Source of the DNA: Pseudomonas sp. Leaf58 | Lineage (GTDB): Bacteria > Pseudomonadota > Gammaproteobacteria > Pseudomonadales > Pseudomonadaceae | Assembly (NCBI RefSeq): GCF_003627215.1 | Contig: NZ_CP032677.1 | Span: forward strand, 5,367,559 to 5,431,558 | Direction: 5' to 3' | DNA: 64,000 nucleotides | Part shown: positions 59,470 through 64,000 of the stretch, piece after piece | How the letters are laid out: each line of letters begins with the position of its first letter | Position numbering within the stretch: position 1 is the stretch's first letter | Translations under genes and position numbers: made by a program | The notes under the pieces: generated by a model | What the model saw: the letters and a program-made list of their open reading frames with translations, nothing else | Told to the model about the DNA's origin: nothing | The model's database searches: none

Positions 59470-60840
59470 TTACTTGCCGATGCAGAAGCTGGAGAAAATT
59501 CGCCCCAGCAGGTCGTCCGAGCTGAATGCCCCGGTAATCTCACCCAGGGCGTGCTGCGCCTGACGCAAGTCTTCTGCCAACAACTCACCCGCGCCGGCCA
59601 GGGTCAGTTGTGCACGGCCGTGCTCAAGGTGCCCACTGGCCTGGCGCAAGGCATCAAGATGGCGCCTACGGGCGCTAAAACCACTTTCCGCCGTCTGTTC
59701 ATAACCCATGCAGGCCTTCAGGTGGTCGCGCAGCAGTTGTAGCCCTGTGTCGTCGCCTTTGGCGCTGAGGGTGATCGTGACATGGCCGTCGTCACATTGT
59801 TCCAACCCTACCCGCTCGCCGCTCAGGTCGGCCTTGTTGCGAATCAGCGTAACTTTGGCCGGGTCCGGCCGCTGGTCGAGAAACTCTGGCCACAGGGCGA
59901 ACGGGTCGCTGGCCTCAGGCGCGGTTGAGTCGACCACCAGCAATACCCGATCAGCCTCGCCAATGGCCTTCAGGGCGCGTTCCACGCCGATCTTTTCCAC
60001 ATGGTCATCGGTATCGCGCAAACCGGCGGTATCCACCACATGTAGCGGCATGCCGTCGATATGGATATGTTCGCGCAGGATGTCCCGGGTGGTACCGGCG
60101 ATATCGGTGACGATAGCCGCCTCCCGCCCGGCCAGCTGATTGAGCAAACTCGACTTGCCGGCATTCGGCCGGCCAGCAATGACCACCGTCATACCGTCGC
60201 GCAGCAAAGCACCCTGGCCTGCTTCGCGCTGCACTTTGGACAATTCATCACGTACCGTATCGAGCATGGACAGCACGTGGCCATCCGCCAGAAAGTCGAT
60301 TTCTTCCTCAGGGAAGTCGATCGCCGCCTCAACATAGATGCGTAAGGCTATCAACGCCTCGGTGAGGAATTGCACGCGCTTGGAAAATTCCCCCTGCAGC
60401 GAACGCAGGGCGTTGCGTGCCGCCTGGCTGGAGCTGGCTTCGATCAGGTCGGCAATGGCTTCGGCCTGGGCCAGGTCGAGCTTGTCGTTAAGGAATGCGC
60501 GTTCGCTGAATTCGCCTGGGCGGGCCAGGCGGCAGCCCACTTGTACACAGCGCTGCAGCAGCATATCCAGGACCACTGGGCCGCCGTGGCCCTGCAGCTC
60601 GAGCACATCCTCGCCGGTAAACGAATTCGGCCCAGGGAAGAACAGCGCAATGCCCTCGTCCAGCACTAGCCCTTCATCGTCGCGAAATGGGCCGTAATGG
60701 GCATGGCGCGGGGTAAGCGTCCGGCCGGTGATCAACTGGCCAGCCTTGGCAGCCAAAGGGCCCGACAACCTGACAATACCCACACCGCCGCGGCCCTGGG
60801 CGGTAGCGATGGCGGCGATGGTTTCACGCACAGTATTCAT
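59470..60840 (-). CDS. mnmE: tRNA modification GTPase MnmE (TrmE)
   Basis: A 456-residue protein that partners MnmG. The N-terminal folate-binding domain starts [20 protein letters not shown], a helical domain follows, and the inserted G domain shows [17 protein letters not shown] (P-loop), DIAGTTRD and [10 protein letters not shown], then RNKADLS. The conserved C-terminal CIGK is intact. The gene lies between yidC and the mnmG gap on the same strand. Confidence 0.96.
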   Translation of the reverse strand: MNTVRETIAAIATAQGRGGVGIVRLSGPLAAKAGQLITGRTLTPRHAHYGPFRDDEGLVLDEGIALFFPGPNSFTGEDVLELQGHGGPVVLDMLLQRCVQVGCRLARPGEFSERAFLNDKLDLAQAEAIADLIEASSSQAARNALRSLQGEFSKRVQFLTEALIALRIYVEAAIDFPEEEIDFLADGHVLSMLDTVRDELSKVQREAGQGALLRDGMTVVIAGRPNAGKSSLLNQLAGREAAIVTDIAGTTRDILREHIHIDGMPLHVVDTAGLRDTDDHVEKIGVERALKAIGEADRVLLVVDSTAPEASDPFALWPEFLDQRPDPAKVTLIRNKADLSGERVGLEQCDDGHVTITLSAKGDDTGLQLLRDHLKACMGYEQTAESGFSARRRHLDALRQASGHLEHGRAQLTLAGAGELLAEDLRQAQHALGEITGAFSSDDLLGRIFSSFCIGK

Positions 60841-60875
60841 GCTCGAAAGCCTCTACGACAAAAACGACAGATAGC

Positions 60876-60903
60876 AAAAACGCCCCACGAGGGGGCGTTT
60901 TTT
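60876..60903 (-). terminator. Terminator of yidC
   Basis: AAAAACGCCCC (60876-60886) pairs with GGGGCGTTTTT (60892-60902) around ACGAG and ends in T on the minus strand. It lies between yidC and mnmE, so mnmE has a separate promoter or reads through partly. Confidence 0.85.
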
Positions 60904-60928
60904 ATTCACAGGCTAGCTCAGTAGCCCG

Positions 60929-62611
60929 TCAAGCAGCAGCTTTTTTGGTCGCTGCTTCGATGCGGCGGGTGATGTACCACTGCTGCGAAATCGACAGGCA
61001 GTTGTTCACAACCCAGTACAGCACCAGGCCAGCTGGGAACCACAGGAAGAAGAAGGTGAAGATGATTGGCATCATTTTCATCACCTTGGCCTGCATCGGA
61101 TCCGGCGGCGTTGGGTTCAGGCGTTGCTGGATGAACATGGTGGCGCCCATGATGATCGGCAGGATGAAGAACGGATCCTTGATCGACAGGTCGGTAATCC
61201 ACAGCATCCACGGGGCCTGGCGCATTTCTACGCTTTCCAGCAGTACCCAGTACAGGGCCAGGAACACCGGCATCTGCACCAGGATCGGCAAGCAGCCACC
61301 CAGCGGGTTGATCTTCTCTTTCTTGTACAGCTCCATCATCGCCTGGGACATCTTCTGGCGATCGTCACCGAAGCGTTCCTTCAGCGCGGCAAGCTTCGGC
61401 GCAACGGCACGCATGCGCGCCATCGAACGGTAGCTGGCTGCCGACAGCGGGAAGAACAGGCCTTTGATCAGCATGGTCAGCACGATGATCGACCAACCCC
61501 AGTTACCAAGCAGGCTGTGGATATGTTGCAGCAGCCAGAAGATCGGCTGGGCGATGAACCACAGGAAGCCGTAATCGACGGTCAGTTCAAGGCCTGGGGA
61601 CAACTCTTTCAGCTTAGACTGGATCTTCGGGCCGGCATACAGCATGGCGCTGGTTTCGACCTTGCCGCCAGCTGGCACGCTGATAGCCGGGCCGGTGTAG
61701 CCAATGATGTAGTTGCCTTGGCTGTCTTTGCGAGTCTGAACAACATTGTTGTCCGACTTGGCCGGAATCCACGCGGTCACGAAGTAGTGTTGCAGCCAGG
61801 CTACCCAGCCACCGGACACATTTTCTTTCAAACTACCTTTGTCGATGTCCTTCATCGAGACCTTTTTGTAAGGCTCGGAAGCTGTCCACAGGGCCGCACC
61901 CAGGTAGGTGGCAGTGCCGGTGGCAGTGCTCGACGAAGGGTCACCGCTGGCGTCACGCTTGAGCTGGGCAAACATGTTGCCGCTCCAGGCCTGGCCGCTC
62001 TGGTTGTCGATCAGGTAGCTGACGGTCAGGTCGTACTCACCGCGCTTGAGGCTGAAGCGCTTGATGTAGTTGACGCCGTTGTCGCTGAACTTCAGGTCAA
62101 CCACCAGTTGGTCCTGGCCGTCGGCCAGCTGGAATGCCTTCTGGTCAGCGGCGTACAGCGGGCGACCAGCGGCGCGGGCATCCGGGCCGTTGGCACCGGT
62201 CAGGCCGCTTTGTGCCAGGTAAACACGCTCGCCACCGTTGTCGAACAGTTGGAATGGAATGTTCGGGTGATCTTGACGACGTGGGTACTTCGGCAAGTTC
62301 AACTGGACGATGTCACCACCGACCGGATCGATAGCCAGTTCCAGGACATCGGTCTTGACCCGGATCAAATCCTTGCTGAGTGCGACCGGTGCCAGTTCGG
62401 CAGGGCTCGATTCGGCGTTCGCGCTCGGTACATCGGCGCTGGCACCGTTGTTACCGGCGGGCACGCCATCGGGCAAGCCCGGAGCAACAGTGCTGGCAGC
62501 AGTATTCTGAGTCGGCAGGGCAGCCTGACCGTAGTCATCGTTCCACTTCAGGACCATGACGTAGGACACGACTGCCAGCGCGGCGATCAGGATCGTGCGT
62601 TTAATATCCAT
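60929..62611 (-). CDS. yidC: Membrane protein insertase YidC
   Basis: A 560-residue insertase of the Oxa1/YidC family. It has an N-terminal anchor (IKRTILIAALAVVSYVMVLK), a large periplasmic domain (about 70-330) and the five-helix core (LFFPLSAASYRSMARMRAVA, KLAALKERFGDDRQKMSQAM, LGGCLPILVQMPVFLALYWV). It ends in a basic tail. The gene lies 3 bases after yidD and belongs to the rpmH-rnpA-yidD-yidC cluster. Confidence 0.96.
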   Translation of the reverse strand: MDIKRTILIAALAVVSYVMVLKWNDDYGQAALPTQNTAASTVAPGLPDGVPAGNNGASADVPSANAESSPAELAPVALSKDLIRVKTDVLELAIDPVGGDIVQLNLPKYPRRQDHPNIPFQLFDNGGERVYLAQSGLTGANGPDARAAGRPLYAADQKAFQLADGQDQLVVDLKFSDNGVNYIKRFSLKRGEYDLTVSYLIDNQSGQAWSGNMFAQLKRDASGDPSSSTATGTATYLGAALWTASEPYKKVSMKDIDKGSLKENVSGGWVAWLQHYFVTAWIPAKSDNNVVQTRKDSQGNYIIGYTGPAISVPAGGKVETSAMLYAGPKIQSKLKELSPGLELTVDYGFLWFIAQPIFWLLQHIHSLLGNWGWSIIVLTMLIKGLFFPLSAASYRSMARMRAVAPKLAALKERFGDDRQKMSQAMMELYKKEKINPLGGCLPILVQMPVFLALYWVLLESVEMRQAPWMLWITDLSIKDPFFILPIIMGATMFIQQRLNPTPPDPMQAKVMKMMPIIFTFFFLWFPAGLVLYWVVNNCLSISQQWYITRRIEAATKKAAA

Positions 62612-62613
62612 GA

Positions 62614-62859
62614 TTACTCGGCTATCGAAGAAGTTCGGGAGGAAGGAGCGGGTGGAACGGGGTCGAAACCGCCGTCATTCCACGGATGACAACGCCCCAG
62701 GCGACGAACGGCCAGCCACCCGCCACGCCAGAGGCCATGATTTTCAATGGCTTCATATGCGTAACAAGAGCAACTGGGGAAGAAACGACAGTGACTGGCC
62801 ATCAGAGGACTAATGGCGTAACGGTAAAACTGGATCGGAACGAGGGCCAGTTTACGCAT
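62614..62859 (-). CDS. yidD: Membrane protein insertion efficiency factor YidD
   Basis: An 81-residue protein that helps YidC-dependent insertion. It carries [20 protein letters not shown], and the downstream [18 protein letters not shown] is also typical. The gene overlaps rnpA by 8 bases and is followed by yidC. A DUF37-type small protein of the expected length. Confidence 0.92.
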   Translation of the reverse strand: MRKLALVPIQFYRYAISPLMASHCRFFPSCSCYAYEAIENHGLWRGGWLAVRRLGRCHPWNDGGFDPVPPAPSSRTSSIAE

Positions 62860-63256
62860 CTTGGCTGTCTACCCCTGCGGAATCGGCGGTCACTGCTGGG
62901 GCTGGCCGGCTGCGCGCCAGGCGTTTCCAGAGTTTGCCAAAGTGTTGGTGCAATTCCGGGTTTTCTATCTCACCCAACCCCTTGCGCGCGACGATCACAA
63001 TATCCAACCCGGCAACCAATTGCTGGTTCAGACGAAAGGAATCGCGCATCAAGCGCTTGAGGCGGTTGCGTTGAACGGCGAGCTTGACGCTCTTCTTGCC
63101 GATCACCAGGCCCAGGCGTGGGTGATCGAGGCCATTCTCGCGAGCAAGGATCAGCAGGTTTTTCCCTGGAACCTTGCCGGTTGGGGAGTCGAAGACCGCT
63201 TTGAAGTGCCGGGGTGTAAGCAGTCGCTTTTCCCGACTGAAGTCCTGACTCACCAC
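62852..63256 (-). CDS. rnpA: RNase P protein component
   Basis: A 134-residue basic protein that binds the RNase P RNA. Family motif is [29 protein letters not shown]. The start used is GTG 63256 ([13 protein letters not shown]), the first of two adjacent GTG codons, matching the MVSRDF start of relatives. The frame stays open upstream through rpmH, but that is a shadow. 13 bases separate it from rpmH. Confidence 0.92.
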   Translation of the reverse strand: MVSQDFSREKRLLTPRHFKAVFDSPTGKVPGKNLLILARENGLDHPRLGLVIGKKSVKLAVQRNRLKRLMRDSFRLNQQLVAGLDIVIVARKGLGEIENPELHQHFGKLWKRLARSRPAPAVTADSAGVDSQDA

Positions 63257-63269
63257 CTGTGCCGAAAAA

Positions 63270-63404
63270 TCAAATGGCCAGACGCTTACGGCCTTTGGCA
63301 CGACGACGCGACAGAACAGCGCGGCCGTTCTTGGTAGCCATACGGGCACGGAAACCGTGGGTGCGCGCGCGCTTGATGGTGCTTGGTTGGAAAGTACGTT
63401 TCAT
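63270..63404 (-). CDS. rpmH: 50S ribosomal protein L34
   Basis: A 44-residue ribosomal protein with the invariant [20 protein letters not shown] opening and GRKRLAI end. It was located by eye, being too short for ordinary gene calls. It is the first gene of the rpmH-rnpA-yidD-yidC operon and its upstream side borders oriC. Confidence 0.97.
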   Translation of the reverse strand: MKRTFQPSTIKRARTHGFRARMATKNGRAVLSRRRAKGRKRLAI

Positions 63405-64000
63405 GGCGTATTACCTGGTTTGTCGACGACGGGCCGGGATGGCCCCCTTTTTAAGAGACCGGCGATTCTAGAGAAAGCAAGCCCATAGGTCAATTTCCAA
63501 CCAGCCTTTCCATATAGAGCATGTGATGGACGGTGGGTGTTGGTCCTCAACTGCGGGGTGCTTGATCGGACACACGGATTGGGGACAACATGAGAAAAAA
63601 AGAAGAGAGATATAAAAAGCTTTTCTGAAGAATCTATAAATATTAGGTGGATAACCTTCTGTGGATAACCGTATCAAGGCCAGGAAATACGCGTTGTACA
63701 GAGTTTCATAAGGTTGTTCTCAAGCCGTGCTGCGCTTGTTTTCTTCATGCGCAAAAGCTGTGGATGAAAATGACGTTTATCCACAAAAGAGTTATCAACA
63801 GACCTGGCCTCAGGGTTGTGCATAGCCCTTAAGGCTGGTTATCCACAGGGCTTATTCACAGTGCGACGAAGCCGTTTTGGTCGATAAATGGCTGTTTTGA
63901 CATGGTTCCTAACGTGTCCACATGTGGATAACTGAACGCGCGACCGGTACAATGGCGGTTTGTTTTTGCCTCATCCGGCTTTCAAACTCAGGGGATATCC
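63405..64000. other. Chromosomal replication origin oriC region (right edge)
   Basis: The rpmH-dnaA gap. Four exact DnaA boxes are visible at 63660-63668, 63777-63785, 63839-63847 and 63923-63931, plus near matches at 63646-63654, 63759-63767, 63792-63800 and 63852-63860. An AT-rich stretch around 63590-63645 (GAGAAAAAAAGAAG to TATAAATATT) is the likely unwinding element. The window ends at AGGGGATATCC, which looks like a ribosome-site lead into dnaA. Position and content match the known pseudomonad oriC between rpmH and dnaA. Confidence 0.92.

Noticed and set aside
63253..63349. A long N-terminal extension of rnpA overlapping rpmH
   Set aside because: The extension reads through rpmH in another frame. 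Relatives start at MVSRDF, so GTG 63256 is preferred.

Overview
The window looks like the origin-proximal left arm of a Pseudomonas chromosome, most likely of the P. putida group. The evidence is the GC-rich coding sequence, the gene order parB-parA-rsmG-mnmG-mnmE-yidC-yidD-rnpA-rpmH-oriC running to the right edge (dnaA should start just past it), the atp operon next to glmU-glmR-glmS, and short REP palindromes of the type common in P. putida. No tRNA, rRNA, CRISPR array, insertion sequence or prophage was seen. Almost all genes are chromosomal housekeeping or accessory metabolism.

Layout. 1-9.5 kb: phosphate uptake (pstC partial, pstS with a three-unit PHO box), an MHS-type MFS transporter, a thioesterase, a hexose-6-phosphate epimerase, purEK with an attenuator-like leader, and a small secreted metzincin-like protein. 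9.5-19 kb: aspA with a LysR regulator, then a probable polyamine locus (AraC regulator, acetylpolyamine amidohydrolase, polyamine-binding protein, MocR regulator, PaiB-like protein, two GNAT acetyltransferases). 19-26 kb: two-subunit pyruvate carboxylase with its divergent LysR regulator, then an RpiR/HexR-type repressor divergent from a glucose-6-phosphate dehydrogenase, with a perfect HexR-type operator between them. 26-34 kb: uvrD, a Tim44-domain protein, a SMI1/KNR4 protein, a CPA2 antiporter, a thioesterase and pdxY. 34-38 kb: a zinc-homeostasis island of two COG0523 GTPases and folE2, with a Zur-type operator. 38-43 kb: cls, cfa and a stand-alone lpd. 43-54.6 kb: glmS, glmR, glmU and the nine-gene atp operon (atpIBEFHAGDC). 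54.7-64 kb: parAB, tRNA-modification genes, the membrane insertase and RNase P protein, rpmH and oriC.

Most genes from 43 kb rightwards are on the minus strand, leading away from oriC, except lpd just before them. Carbon metabolism is represented by zwf, pyruvate carboxylase, aspartase and lpd; cell-envelope precursors by glmS/glmU, cls, cfa and yidC; energy by the F1Fo ATP synthase; and segregation by ParAB with a parS site embedded in folE2.

The most unusual feature is the density of exact DnaA boxes (TTATCCACA) outside oriC. I counted about 18 by eye, including seven within 1.35 kb of the COG0523 pair and a five-unit, 12-bp-phased array inside the linker of the MocR regulator gene. A second AT-rich, DnaA-box-rich gap lies between mnmG and mnmE. 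All positions and counts come from reading by eye, not from a computed search.
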